Source: Symbiodinium natans
Lineage: Eukaryota; Sar; Dinophyceae; Suessiales; Symbiodiniaceae
Reading direction: 5' to 3'
Assembly: GCA_905221605.1 (NCBI GenBank)
Contig: CAJNDS010002169.1
Coordinates: forward strand, 219,049 to 283,048
DNA length: 64,000 nucleotides
Position numbers and translations under genes: made by a program. Below the pieces are notes generated by a model, which was given only the letters and a program-made list of their open reading frames with translations, was not told where the DNA came from and ran no database searches. This document shows positions 38,674 to 48,907 of this stretch, one piece after another (position 1 is the stretch's first letter; each line of letters begins with the position of its first letter).

Positions 38674-39557
38674 GCTTTAGGGTTTAGGGTTTAGGGTTTA
38701 GGGTTTAGGGTTTAGGGTTTAGGGTTCCGAAGCAGGTTTCCAGAGCACTGCTTCAGCCTTAAGAACGCATCGTCATCGTTTTCACATCTGCCAGCCTGCC
38801 GTGCACACAAGCCTACACCAGCTTGTGCAGGTTGACGGGCTTTTCACTTTAGGGTTTAGGGTTTAGGGTTTAGGGTTTAGGGTTTAGGGTTTAGGGTATA
38901 GGCTCAGCGCTTGAAGTGACCAGCGATGCCTTGGGAAAGAGGGGCTCAAAGTCAGTTTGTGATACTGTGGAGGGTTTACGATATTAAGCCCTAAACCCTA
39001 AACCCTAAACCCTAAACCCTAAACCCTAAACCCTAAACCGCTAATATAGACCCCAAAGAGTAGGATCCCCATATAATAAGCACCCCAACCCGAATGTCGT
39101 GAACCCCCATGTGGGTAGTTTCCTAAATTAGGGTCCCTTTTTGGGTGCCCAGTATAAGGCGGCACCCTTTAAAGGGGATCTCCCTAAACCCTAAACCCTA
39201 AACCAGAGAACTACCCATGTAAAGGGCTAGGGAACTCCATTCCCGATCAAGCCCATGGTAGGTCCCAAACCACAGAGCCCACCAAGCTGCTTACAGCTAC
39301 GCCTTGAAAATTGAAACCCAAAGTGTGTAGGGTTTCGAGTGTAGGGTTTAGGGTTTAGGGTGTAGGGTTTAGGGGTTAAGGTTTAAGTTTTAGGGCCAAA
39401 ACCCAACACCTCAATTTGATCTTAAACCCTAAATCTGAAGCGTAAGCCTTATAAACCTCAAACCCTTACGCCGCGCTTATGCCATAACCTTCTACAACCC
39501 TCGCCAGTGCCGTCACGCTCACTTACATGTAGGGCTAGGATCCCACATAGACCTCTT
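38674..39557. other. Probable 3' region: arrays and family H repeat
   Basis: TTTAGGG at 38681-38725 and 38848-38895, CCCTAAA at 38992-39040. 39060-39235 contains a family H-type inverted repeat (CCCCCATGTGGGTAGTT and AACTACCCATG) around a short CCCTAAA patch. No exon. Confidence 0.5.
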
Positions 39558-39658
39558 CTTAGTAGCTGAGTAGGTAACCTTTAACCTTTTGGGGCAGATA
39601 TAACGCTACCATAGTTGAAAGGTTAACTTTTTTTGGCCCAGGGCACTCAGCAACTAGG
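39558..39658. mobile_element. Family A element, copy A4, TSD TCTT
   Basis: Ends CTTAGTAGCTGAG and CTCAGCAACTAGG, flanked by TCTT at 39554-39557 and 39659-39662. The interior is diverged (GGTAACCTTTAACC / GAAAGGTTAAC). Same end structure and TSD length as A1 and A2. Confidence 0.78.
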
Positions 39659-39749
39659 TCTTCAGGCAAAATCTGGCACCCGCTTTTTCTCTTAGGCTGT
39701 TTAGTCAAAAACTAAACCTCGGAAAATGAACCCTCTGAGCCCCTTATCC

Positions 39750-39870
39750 TCTACTTGGAAGCCCTTCTTGACTTAGTAAGTAGGGTTGGGAAAGGTGGGC
39801 TATGGGATTAGAATGGGTTTCTATAGGGATACTAAGTGGACTTGCTAAGTCAGAAGAGCCTCCAAGTAGA
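39750..39870. mobile_element. Family C element, copy 2
   Basis: Ends TCTACTTGGAAGCCC and GAGCCTCCAAGTAGA with inner inverted words ACTTAGTAAGT and GCTAAGT. Flanks ATCC and ATCT are a possible decayed 4-bp duplication. Confidence 0.65.
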
Positions 39871-40369
39871 ATCTCATAGAGGTACTCAGAACTCAGAACC
39901 GAAAACTCAAATTCCACGCGGCCATTTCGGGTTCCGGGTGTGCAGGCTTAGGGTTCAGGGTCTTGTGTGGTCAAAGGCTTGCGGGCCTTAGGCCGTAAAC
40001 CCTAAGCCCTAAACCCTAAACCCCAAACCCTAAACCAAAAGCCACCTTAAACCTGAGCTTAAAACCTTACGGTGAACACGATGCACCACATGCCCCAAGG
40101 CGGCAGCGAGCCACTGGGTGTTCGAAGGCTGCGTGCGCTACAGGATCCTCGGGGTTTTAGGATTTCAGGGTTTTAGGGTTTTAGGGTTTTTGGGTTTTTG
40201 GGTTTTCGGGTTTTCGGGTTTTCGGGTTTGGGGTTCATCAAGGCAGTCAAACTTGGATCCCTAAGGATGTACCAAGAGGTTCCCTTCATCCCTTCGAGGA
40301 TCTTTAGAAAGGGTCCCCAAACCCAAGCTACAACCTTTTGGGTCCAAGGTCGAGTCCCAGGTTAGGAGG

Positions 40370-40449
40370 ATTTAGGGTTTAGGGTTTAGGGTTTAGGGTT
40401 TAGGGTTTAGGGTTTAGGGTTTAGGGTTTAGGGTTTAGGGTTTAGGGTT
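40370..40449. repeat. TTTAGGG array
   Basis: Eleven perfect units. It abuts TTCAGCATCGCATGTCAAAG (40447-40497), which matches the left end of the minisatellite elements at 3847 and 15177. Confidence 0.9.
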
Positions 40450-40600
40450 CAGCATCGCATGTCAAAGCATTCACTAGTCAAGCAGCTTGTTCGGCCACGA
40501 CATTAGAAAACTAGAGTTCTCACGCCCGCCTACATCCTCTTCAAACAGCCTCAGACCCAGAAGGCTCCCTGAACCCTAAAGCCCTAAAGCGCAAGAGCCA

Positions 40601-40918
40601 GTGGCCTTGCCCCGAAACACAGAGCCCAGTAGCGCCTTAAAAATACCCGTGATAATGCCACTGACAGTTTGGATAGATGCCCAAGAAAAATTGGACAATG
40701 CCCGCGATAATCTAGACAATACCTGCTTCCCACGAACATTGAGACAACTGTCAGGAAAGCTTGGATCATGCCCGGGAAATGTTGGATGGCCTTTGGTCCC
40801 GTACTTGATTGACCATGGGAGAGCCAATTACTTGGCAGGTCTCAGGAACACCTTCCAGTTTACCCGCCAAGCATTGGGTGCATCACGCGGCTTAACACTG
40901 GCACTCTACTTGTAGAGA
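40601..40918 (+). other. Open frame with internal repeats, coding status unclear
   Basis: 105 open codons to TAG, but the DNA holds diverged repeats (ATGCCC.[C/G]GA.AAT.TGGA and ACTGTCAG in both senses). It may be the tandem-repeat core of a third minisatellite element rather than an exon. Confidence 0.3.
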
Positions 40919-40969
40919 ATTCCAGAATTCGCCACGGCCATGACTGCTCGTGTTTACACGGCTGCTTGA

Positions 40970-41324
40970 TCTCGCTCACGATATGTTGCCAAGAAGGTCC
41001 TGGCATTTACACCGCCGGCTGGCTGGCCAGCTGCGGCAACACACAAGTTGCCAAACAGGGCCATCGTCCCTGCCTTTCTGGAGTCGATCCTCACCCCGCA
41101 GTTTGACAGACATGTGATCGTGGTCTTCAACGGGAACTCACCAGTTCCATCCCTTGATCATTGCCGACGTGAGAGAGAGAACCCAGCACACGCCCCTGCC
41201 ACGAACGCTTCTATGTATGTTCAAATTGATACGGCGTTAGTTGCCGGTGCTTGGACGTATGACAACGTTTCCACCCGCACGGTATACGGTGTTGACTTCA
41301 TCAATGCGACCTGTTACTTGCAAG
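40970..41324 (+). CDS. Long candidate exon, unknown protein
   Basis: 118 open codons containing YVAKKVLAFTPPAGWPAAA, NRAIVPAFLESILTPQFDR, HVIVVFNGNSPVPSLDH and GAWTYDNVSTRTVYGVDFI. Composition is protein-like and not repetitive, and it ends where a (CT)n microsatellite begins. No arrays flank it directly. Family unknown. Confidence 0.5.
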
Positions 41325-41325
41325 C

Positions 41326-41361
<36 letters not shown>

Positions 41362-41750
41362 TAGCATACACATACATACATATATACATATACGTATGTA
41401 ATTATGCATTTATGCACATGAATACATATGTATATTTATATTTATTTATTTATATGTATGTCTATATGTCTATATGCGTGTGTGTGTTTCATGTTTACAT
41501 TTATATTTGTATTTTTATTTATATTTATATTCATATTCATATTTATAGTTATATTTGTATTTGTATTTTATATTGATCTTCATATATATATATATACATT
41601 TATATTCATATTTATATTTATATTTATGTATTTGTAATTATATTTATATTTATGTATTTGTATTTGCATTTGTAATTATTTTCATTTATTTACTTGTCTA
41701 TTTATTTGTTTATTTGTATATATGTATATATATATATAGATATATGATGT
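41325..41750. repeat. (CT)n then AT-rich microsatellite
   Basis: About 16 CT units followed by roughly 380 bases of TATATT/TATTTA-type sequence. The overlapping hydrophobic ORFs (Ile/Tyr/Phe) are artefacts of it. Confidence 0.9.
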
Positions 41751-41927
41751 GGAGGAGATGTTTAGGGTTTTAGGGATTGAGGGCCTAGCATTTAGGGTTG
41801 AGGGCCTCGTGCAGGTGAAACCCCACACCCCCTGAACCTTTAAATACCCTAAGCCCTAATCCCTAAACCCTGAGCCCGAAACCCGAAACCCTAAACCCTA
41901 AACCCTAAACCCTAAACCCTCCGTCAG

Positions 41928-42017
41928 GACCGAAGGGATCTGGCCAGAGAGTCGCTTGGCAACCAAGCTGAAAGATGCCCACAGCCAGCCGCCCGGCGTC
42001 AAACTTCAAAAAGGGCG
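41928..42017 (+). CDS. Exon of unknown gene (41.9-43.9 kb)
   Basis: CGTCAG acceptor; reads TEGIWPESRLATKLKDAHSQ then PPGVKLQKGR. CCCTAAA lies upstream and TTTAGGG (42041-42120) downstream. Confidence 0.5.
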
Positions 42018-42040
42018 GTTGAGGCCCTTTAGGGGTCTAG

Positions 42041-42335
42041 CTAGGGTTTAGGGTTTAGGGTTTAGGGTTTAGGGTTTAGGGTTTAGGGTTTAGGGTTTAG
42101 GGTTTAGGGTTTATGGCTTAGGGTTTTAGGGTTTAGGGTTTTAGGGTGTTAGGGTTTAGGGTTTTAGGGTTTTAGGGTTTTAGGGTTTTAGGGTTTTAGG
42201 GTCTTAGGGTCTTAGGGTTTAGGGTTTAGGATTTAGGATTTAGGGGTTAGGGTTTAGGGTTCAGGGTCTAGGGTTCGGGTGTAGGGTTTAGGGTAGTCTA
42301 GGGTTTGGGGTGTACCGTTTAGGTTTTAGGGCCCT
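42041..42335. repeat. TTTAGGG array grading into TTTTAGGG
   Basis: Perfect 7-mers to about 42112, then the 8-mer TTTTAGGG and degenerate forms. Confidence 0.85.
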
Positions 42336-42339
42336 GGGG

Positions 42340-42560
42340 TTTTACGGGTAGAAACGGGGTCTCCAGGGGCCCATACTAAGGGACCATGCAACTACCCTTG
42401 GACCCTTCAACGAGATTTACAACAGGTTTATTTAAGAGCAATTCAACATACCCAAAGCCCATACCCCTTAACCCATAAAAGGAGAATATAAGGAAGGACT
42501 TTACGGGTTTACCATACCCCTTCAATTTCTTTTAAGGGTATGCCCACGGAGTACGTTGAA
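42340..42560. mobile_element. Family E/F-like repeat
   Basis: GGGGCCCATACTAAGGGACC and ATGCAACTACCC resemble words at 4985 and 56334. The right part (GGGTATGCCCACGG against CATACCCAAAGCCCATACC) is loosely inverted. Confidence 0.35.
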
Positions 42561-42907
42561 TAATTCTAGCGTTTATGTACACGACGTAGTGTTTGGTCAA
42601 GCAGTTTCGGGTTTAGACCCAAAACCCTAAACCCTAAACCCTAAACCCTTACAGTTCAGGGTCCAGTTCTCTTGTGCTTTGGAAGTTTCGAGTACTTGCG
42701 CCTGTGAGTCTTTCCAAAATTACCGCCTTCGGGCCACGAACTGACTGCCACAAGCCACCAACGCCGGAAACCTAGCAGGAGAGTCGGGGGTGCTACAATC
42801 CTTACTTAAGGCTTGCTGGTGGCCCTGAACCCTAAAACCCTAAAACCCTAAACCCTAAACCCTAAACCCTAAACCCTAAACCCTAAACCCTAAACCCTAA
42901 ACGCAAG

Positions 42908-42948
42908 CCCGTTGCAAGGTACATGCAGCTCACCTGCGGTTTTGCCAG
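42908..42948 (+). CDS. Small exon of unknown gene (41.9-43.9 kb)
   Basis: Reads PVARYMQLTCGFA ending AG|GTCCGC. CCCTAAA array (42832-42902) directly upstream, TTTAGGG downstream. Confidence 0.45.
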
Positions 42949-43299
42949 GTCCGCGCACGGTAAGATATATCCAGGGTTTAGGGTTTAGGGTTTAGGGTTT
43001 AGGGTTTAGGGTTTAGGGTATAAGGTTTAGGGCATATAGCCCCCGATAGCCCATAAAACTGTAGTTGCCATCTGCCGAACTCCCAAAGCCCCAAACCCCA
43101 AACCCTTAACCCGAGCAGCTCAGGGGTGTGGAGTTCGACTTCTGGGATTTCGGCGTTCATGGTTTAGAGGGTTTAGGGTTTAGGGTTTAGGGTTTAGGGT
43201 TCATGGTTTATAGGAATTTGGATCCCCATTTGCATCCTGTTTGTGCCAGCTGCTGGTGCGTGACGTGCCAAAACCCCTAAGCACCCTCAACCCTGAACC

Positions 43300-43420
43300 C
43301 TAGACCCCAAACCCTAAACCCTGAACCCTGAACCCTGAACCCTAAACCCTAAACCCTAAACCCTAAACCCTAAACCCTAAACCCTAAACCCTAAACCCTA
43401 AACCCTAAACCCTAAACCCT
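43300..43420. repeat. CCCTAAA array
   Basis: About 17 units, CCCTGAA at the left and then perfect, ending nine bases before an acceptor. Confidence 0.9.
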
Positions 43421-43429
43421 ACGCGCCAG

Positions 43430-43502
43430 GTGTCGCAAGCTGAACCCTCTCACCGTCGACCTCGGGAGCTGCGGCCCGCGCGCGGCGTGCGAAGGCGTAA
43501 AG
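43430..43502 (+). CDS. Exon of unknown gene (41.9-43.9 kb)
   Basis: GCGCCAG acceptor; reads CRKLNPLTVDLGSCGPRAAC then EGVK to AAG|GGG. Phase 0 join with the next exon gives GVKGKDVPK. Confidence 0.6.
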
Positions 43503-43580
43503 GGGTCTAGGGTTTTGGGTTTAGGGTTAAGGGTTTAGGGTTTAGGGTTTAGGGTTTAGGGTTTAGGGTTTAGGCTTCAG

Positions 43581-43658
43581 GGCAAAGACGTGCCAAAGGC
43601 CTTCAAACAAGTGGATTTTTGGGAGCGATTGGGGATGAAAACGTTGGCCTATGGAGAG
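43581..43658 (+). CDS. Exon of unknown gene (41.9-43.9 kb)
   Basis: GCTTCAG acceptor; reads GKDVPKAFKQVDFWERLGMK then TLAYGE to a GAG|GTACTC donor. The short intron before it is almost entirely TTTAGGG. Confidence 0.65.
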
Positions 43659-43819
43659 GTACTCATCTGTTACTTTGCATGTTCTTGACAAGAAAAAGTT
43701 AGAACATTAGATGCCAAACCCCTTAATCCCAAACCCTAAACTCCAAATCCTAAACCCTAAACCCGGAAACCATGAAACCCTGAACCCTCAACCCTAGTAG
43801 CTGCACAGACCTAGAACAG

Positions 43820-43893
43820 GAGGTCCCCGCGTTGACTCCCTGGCGTTCTTCACCTGGATGCAGCATCTGCAGGCCCCCCGCTTCCACAGTGAC
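43820..43893 (+). CDS. Candidate exon of unknown gene (41.9-43.9 kb)
   Basis: GAACAG acceptor; one frame reads GPRVDSLAFFTWMQHLQAPR then FHSDL up to TTAGGG. It would need a one-base shift of the previous donor to join in frame. Confidence 0.45.
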
Positions 43894-44402
43894 TTAGGGT
43901 TTAGGGGTTCGTTTAGGGTTCAGGGTTTAGGCATTCTGCGTTTAGGGTTTTAGGGTTTAGGAGTTTAGGGTTGCTTGGTTTGGATTTAGGGTTTAGGAGA
44001 CTCAACTTAGGGCTCCGGGTTTCTCAATCAACGCAACGGAACATTTAAGCATGGCTACTGCAGCTTGGGGGCCATTGTAAGAGGTCTGCAGGTCTTATGA
44101 GCCCAGGGTAGTTTAGGGTTTAGGGTTTAGGGTTTAGGGTTTAGGGTTTCGGGGGACATTTCAGTTATCCGACAAATTACCCTACTCTGCATCCCGAAGC
44201 CGCAAAAGCCCTAAGCTATAAAAAGCAAGAACCTTCAAGTGCGCTTTCTTGGTTTGCCTTCTGAATGCATACCTGCCTAAACCCTAAACCCGAAGCCCCA
44301 AGCCGTAAGCCCTAAACCAACAGGTTTTTCAGGATTTAGGGCCTCCAGCCCTCCTGCAAAGCGTCCAAGCCCCTCAGAACCCGAAGTCTCACACTCTAAG
44401 CC

Positions 44403-44500
44403 TGATCTTGCGTTTAGGGTTTAGGGTTTAGGGTTTAGTGTCTAGGGTTTAGGGTTTAGGGTTTAGGGTTTAGGGTTTAGGGTTTAGGGTTTAGGGTTGG
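44403..44500. repeat. TTTAGGG array
   Basis: About 13 units with one TTTAGTG variant. The ORF at 44595-44783 downstream is weak and not called. Confidence 0.9.
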
Positions 44501-45160
44501 GGGTTTAGGGATTAAACCCTAAACACGACACCTGGAAACCCTGCACCTTGCTCCCCGCACTGCTCAAGGCCTCCGCCGTTGTGCGTCAGCACCGTTGTAC
44601 TGCGGTTGGGTGGGGGGCTGGAGAGTTGTTCTACATGTTAGGTCCTTGTGCATGTTCAACATGAGAAAGAAGATTTTGAATAGAGAAACATTGCACGGTT
44701 TAGCGCGCCCGCATATGTTCATCTTGACTTCCCCTGTGAAGCTGGACAAGATTTCGCCCAGAAAAAGAGAAGGAGATCCGTGATAAAAAAAAAACAGGGG
44801 GCACCCCGCACACTGAGATCAAATCCTAAGCCCTAAACCCTAAACCCCCCCCCCCCCCACATGGCCAGTTATCTACATCACCGGCACTCCCCTAAACCAT
44901 GAACGCTGGAATCTCATTCTCGGCTCCTCCCAACATCTGGAATCCCCAAAACGAGAACATGCAACCCTCAAAGGTACTTCCAATCTAGGGTTCCTCATCC
45001 TCGGAACAGGGCCACCGATCAAACCAACCCCCAAAAATTCCAAGCCCTAAACTTCAGGGCCCCAAACCCTGCACCCTAAACCCGAAACCCGAAACCCTAA
45101 ACCCTAAACCCTAAACCCTAAACCCTAAACCTCCCAAACCCTAAACCTCCCAAAGCTTAG

Positions 45161-45231
45161 ATCAGAGAGCTGACATGGAAGTGGCCTTCCCACTCCGCCG
45201 AGCGACGCCCCTGCGCAACCCGGCCTTGTGA
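45161..45231 (+). CDS. Candidate terminal exon, unknown
   Basis: AGCTTAG acceptor; reads QRADMEVAFPLRRATPLRNP then AL and TGA. CCCTAAA upstream, TTTAGGG downstream (45255-45390). Confidence 0.4.
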
Positions 45232-45254
45232 AGTTTCTAAGAGGGCTTTTTGGG

Positions 45255-45390
45255 GTTTAGGGTTCAGGGTTTAGGGTTTTGGGGGTTTAGGGTTTAGGGT
45301 TTAGGGTTTAGGGTTTAGGGTTTAGGGTTTAGGGTTTAGGGTTTAGGGTTTAGGGTTTAGGGTTTAGGGTTTAGGGTTTAGGGTTTAGTA
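45255..45390. repeat. TTTAGGG array
   Basis: About 17 near-perfect units. Confidence 0.95.
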
Positions 45391-45744
45391 CTTTTGAGGT
45401 TTAGGGTTTTGGGTTTAGGTGTAAGGGCTTAAGGGTGTTGGGGGTTCACCGGGCTTCCATCGGATTTTTATAGGATTTATGGAGGGTTTGGGGGGTTTAA
45501 GGGTCTAGGGTTTTCGGGCTTTATGGATGTAAGCCTTACCGTAAACCCTAGTCTTGGCCCGAGACCCTAAACCCTGAACCCTCAACCCTGAACCCTCAAC
45601 CCTCAACCCTCAACCCTAAACCCTATACCCTAAACCCTAACCTTAAACCCTAAACCCTAAATCCTAGACTTGGCTTCAGGGTTTACGGCTTCAGGGGTGG
45701 AAGCTTCCGAGCACTCAGATAGTGGCGCCGGCATCATCAGAACC

Positions 45745-46185
45745 AGGGTTTAGGGTTCAGGGTTTCGGGTTTGGGGTTTGGGGTTTAGGGTTTAGGGTTT
45801 GGGCTTTAGGGTTTGGGGTTTAGGGTTTGGGCTTTAGGGTTGGGGTTTAGGGTTTAGGGTTTGGGCTTTAGGGTTTGGGGTTTAGGGTTTGGGCTTTGGG
45901 GTTTGGGGTTTAGGGTTTAGGTTTGGGGGTTTGCGGTTTAGGGTTTAGGGTTTGGGCTTTGGGGTTTGGGGTTTAGGGTTTACGGTTTGGGCTTTGGGGT
46001 TTGGGGTTTAGGGTTTGGGGGTTTGCGGTTTAGGGTTTGGTGTTTGGGCTTTGGGGTTTGGGGTTTAGGGTTTAGGGTTTGGGCTTTCTGGTTTGGGGTT
46101 TAGGGTTTAGGGTTTGGGGGTTTGCGGTTTAGGGTTTTGTGTTTGGGGTTTAGAGTTTAGTGTTTGAGGTTTAGGCTTTAGGGTT
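45745..46185. repeat. TTTGGGG/TTTGGGC/TTTAGGG higher-order array
   Basis: Blocks such as TTTGGGCTTTGGGGTTTGGG followed by TTTAGGG recur about ten times over 440 bases, a higher-order repeat made of telomere-variant heptamers. Confidence 0.85.
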
Positions 46186-46368
46186 TAGGCGATTCAGATG
46201 ACGGCCCAGGCCATGAAGTAGCAGCTAGTGGCTTCCATCAAGTTCGTTGTTGTGCCGCCGCAGCGCGTACCGGTACTACGAACAAAAAACCATGGTATGC
46301 CCTGAACCCTAAACCCTGAACCCTAAACCGCAGAATGCTGCTTCCTAGTCGAGTCGGCGTCCGCAGCC

Positions 46369-46482
46369 ATGGCTTCTTCAAGATTCCAGCACTCAAACCT
46401 CAAAAAAGGGGTCTCATTCTTGTCGTCTGCACCAGGTACATCTCCAGCCAATGCAGTGACTTTCCGGAAAGACCACTTTTGA
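46369..46482 (+). other. Short ORF with strong start context
   Basis: GCAGCCATGG then [36 protein letters not shown] and TGA. Another frame is also open over the same stretch, so coding status is uncertain. Confidence 0.3.
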
Positions 46483-46517
46483 AAGCTTGTGTTGTTCATT
46501 ACTTCGGCTCTGCAAGT

Positions 46518-46710
46518 ACTGTGTATATATATATATATATAGATATAGATATATAGATATATAGATATATAGATATATAGATATATAGATATATAGATAT
46601 ATAGATATATAGATATATAGATATATAGATATATTTTTATATAGATGTATGGATGTATAGATAGATAGATAGACAGATAGATATTGAGATACAGATATAT
46701 AGAGATCGAT
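46518..46710. repeat. ATATAGAT octamer microsatellite
   Basis: (TA)n followed by about 14 units of ATATAGAT and then degenerate GATA repeats. Confidence 0.95.
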
Positions 46711-46760
46711 ATATAGAGACGTTCATGAGTGACTGCATGTGCGCATACCTGTCATCCAAA

Positions 46761-46831
46761 ATGCTTCGCATCCCGACGCTCGTTCCTGCGCCTCCTGCGC
46801 CGGCGTGGCCGGCAAGCAGGCCCCCGCAAAG
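46761..46831 (+). CDS. Candidate exon, Pro/Ala-rich
   Basis: Reads MLRIPTLVPAPPAPAWPAS then RPPPQ, running into a TTTAGGG array. It could be a first exon or an internal one. Confidence 0.35.
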
Positions 46832-47020
46832 GGTTTAGGGTTTAGGGCTAAGGGTTTAGGGTTTAGGGTTTAGGGTTTAGGGTTTAAAGTTTAGGGACTA
46901 CGGCGACTGGGGCTTCCAAGACATACTAGCGAGCGAACTTCAGGTTTAGGGTTTTTGGTGCTTCGGGTTTCGAGCTACCCGAACCGTCCCCTCCTAATCC
47001 CTCTGCAAACAAGAGCTAGG

Positions 47021-47148
47021 ATGCCCAGTAGTACCCTTGTTCCCTTTTTGGTAGGTTTAGGGTTTAGGGTTCCCAGGTTCCCTTATAAACCCCTTTAAGC
47101 AAAAAAAGGGCACCCTTTTTCATCCTAGGTTACTGGGCAACCTAGAGA
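47021..47148. mobile_element. Family B element with small TTTAGGG insertion
   Basis: AGGATGCCCAGTAGTACCC at the left, CATCCTAGGTTACTGGGCAACCT at the right. A short TTTAGGG stretch in the loop is absent from the copy at 9904, which otherwise aligns closely (CCCTTATAAACCCCTTTAAGC). Confidence 0.75.
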
Positions 47149-47178
47149 ACGAACATACCAAACGCAACCGTTCGAATC

Positions 47179-47575
47179 ACGATGACCCCTACAGACCCAC
47201 GGCTCTTTCCATCCTCAAGGACAAGCGCGGGACTTCTGCTGAGTATTGGTTTGGCCAGGGTAGGCCTGACGCCCAGGGCCGCATGCAAAAAGCGCTTCGA
47301 CTCCTTTATCGACGAGGTTTCTCAGACTGGGTCTTGGGCTGGCCACGCTCGAGTTCTTGGCCTTCTGCACCGATCAAGAATTGGAAGCATGGGTTCTGCA
47401 CCGATCAAGAATTGGAAGCATGGGTGGGAGGCCCCTCGGGTCAAGTCCACCACATCAATGCTGGCGTTGCTGACGCTGGCCTCTTCCTTTGCTTTGGTAC
47501 CACGAGAACCACTACGAGTACTTCAGGGGGGCGGATTGTTCCGAATGGGCTGAACGCAAACGACAACTGCAAGCC
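47179..47575 (+). CDS. Candidate long exon with 31-bp tandem duplication, frame uncertain
   Basis: Two overlapping + frames stay open for about 130 codons. One reads YRPTALSILKDKRGTSAEYW, FGQGRPDAQGRMQKALRLL and GQVHHINAGVADAGLFL. A perfect 31-bp duplication (47363-47393 and 47394-47424, TTCTGCACCG to GCATGGG) shifts the frame by one, so the exon may be broken or the real frame may switch there. Confidence 0.45.
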
Positions 47576-47792
47576 TAACCCTACCACTCCAAAAGCCTTG
47601 AAACCTAAGGCCGAAACCCTAGAACCCTTAAACCTCAAACCCGAAGCTCTACCCTCTGCGTCTTTCAGGTTAAACAGAGCAGGGCTTTAGATTGTTGGGG
47701 CCTTTTGCGCATTTTTAGAGTCTCGGGTTTTCTGATCCATCTACGACCCCCTGAGGAAATCGAATTCCCTAAGGCGCCATGTCGGTCGCTGT

Positions 47793-47938
47793 GGGTTTAG
47801 GGTTTAGGGTTTAGGGTTTAGGGTTTAGGGTTTAGGGTTTAGGGTTTAGGGTTTAGGGTTTAGGGTTTAGGGTTTAGGGTTTAGGGTTTAGGGTTTAGGG
47901 TTTAGGGTTTAGGGTTTAGGGTTTAGGGTTTAGGGCTC
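47793..47938. repeat. TTTAGGG array, pure
   Basis: Twenty perfect units. Confidence 0.95.
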
Positions 47939-48025
47939 AAGGCTTCGGGGTTTCGGGGGGGCATCCTTGAGAGGCCTTTGGAGTGTCAGCATGTGCAGGG
48001 CTTGACTCTCTACATTATTGTTTGG

Positions 48026-48188
48026 TAGTAGGGAATGAGGGAATTAGGTACCCTATATCCCCTTCCGTGGGTTTAGGGTTTAGGGTTTAGGGTTTAGGGT
48101 TTAGGGTTCAGGGTTCAGGGTTCAGGGTTCAGGGTTCAAGGCCCTTTCAGGGATTATGTAGGGTACCTCATTCCCTCATTCCCTACTA
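48026..48188. mobile_element. Family D element with array inside
   Basis: Ends TAGTAGGGAATGAGGGAAT and 19-bp complement ATTCCCTCATTCCCTACTA, perfect inverted repeats, followed inward by GGTACCCTA and TAGGGTACC. A TTTAGGG/TTCAGGG block (48068-48138) fills the middle. Relatives at 15072, 52811 and 55352. Confidence 0.8.
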
Positions 48189-48219
48189 ACCAGCAGTACG
48201 TCTTTACATGTCAGGGTTT

Positions 48220-48340
48220 ACGTAGCTACCAACCCCAGTGGTACCCTTTCAGTTCTCTTTGTGGCTCAAGGTTCCCTTCCAAAGCAACCAAACCCAAAAA
48301 GGGTACCCTTGTCATAATCTGGTTAACCTGGGCTACCAGG
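48220..48340. mobile_element. Family B element
   Basis: TACCAACCCCAGTGGTACCC, GGCTCAAGGTTCCCTT, AAAGGGTACCCTTGTC and GGGCTACCAGG, the same words in the same order as the second half of the 5.1-kb copy. Confidence 0.6.
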
Positions 48341-48848
48341 TTTAGGGTTTAGGGTTTAGGGTTTAGGGTTTAGGGTTTAGGGTTTAGGCTGGCTTGAGGC
48401 ATGCTCTCAACGTTTAGGGCTTAGGGCGTAGGCCTTGGGCAATTCGGGCCTGCTTGGCCACTCATGGCCAGCAGCCGAAACTCTGAGCCCCAATCCCTGA
48501 ACCCTACACCCTAGCACTCTAAACCCTAACACTCTAAACCCTAAACCCTGAACCCTGAACCCTAAACCCTAAACCCTAAACCCCAAACCCTAAACCCTAA
48601 ACCCCAACACTTCGAACCCTAAACCTCAAGCCCGCAACCCTAAGCCCATTGAACCCCCATCCTGTAAGGCTATCATCTAAGGGTTTCAATGGGCCAAGAT
48701 ATGGCCCCTGACCTCCTTGACAGGGTTCTGATGTATGGGCCCTTACTTTGTATAGGGTTTTTCAGGGGATATACATGTAGCCTTACCCTAAACCCCAAAC
48801 CCTAAACCCCAAACCCTAAACTCCAAACCCCAAACCCTAAACCCTAAG

Positions 48849-48907
48849 ATGGCAGGGTCCGCGCTCCTCGATCAAACATGTGCGGAGGCGCCCGCTCCTG
48901 GGGCAGG
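48849..48907 (+). CDS. Candidate exon, Ala-rich
   Basis: Reads MAGSALLDQTCAEAPAPGAG between CCCTAAA (48783-48847) and TTTAGGG-type repeats (48908-49040). Short. Confidence 0.35.

Noticed and set aside
41241-41773. Hydrophobic Ile/Tyr/Phe ORFs suggesting membrane proteins
   Set aside because: Translation of AT-rich microsatellite in several frames.
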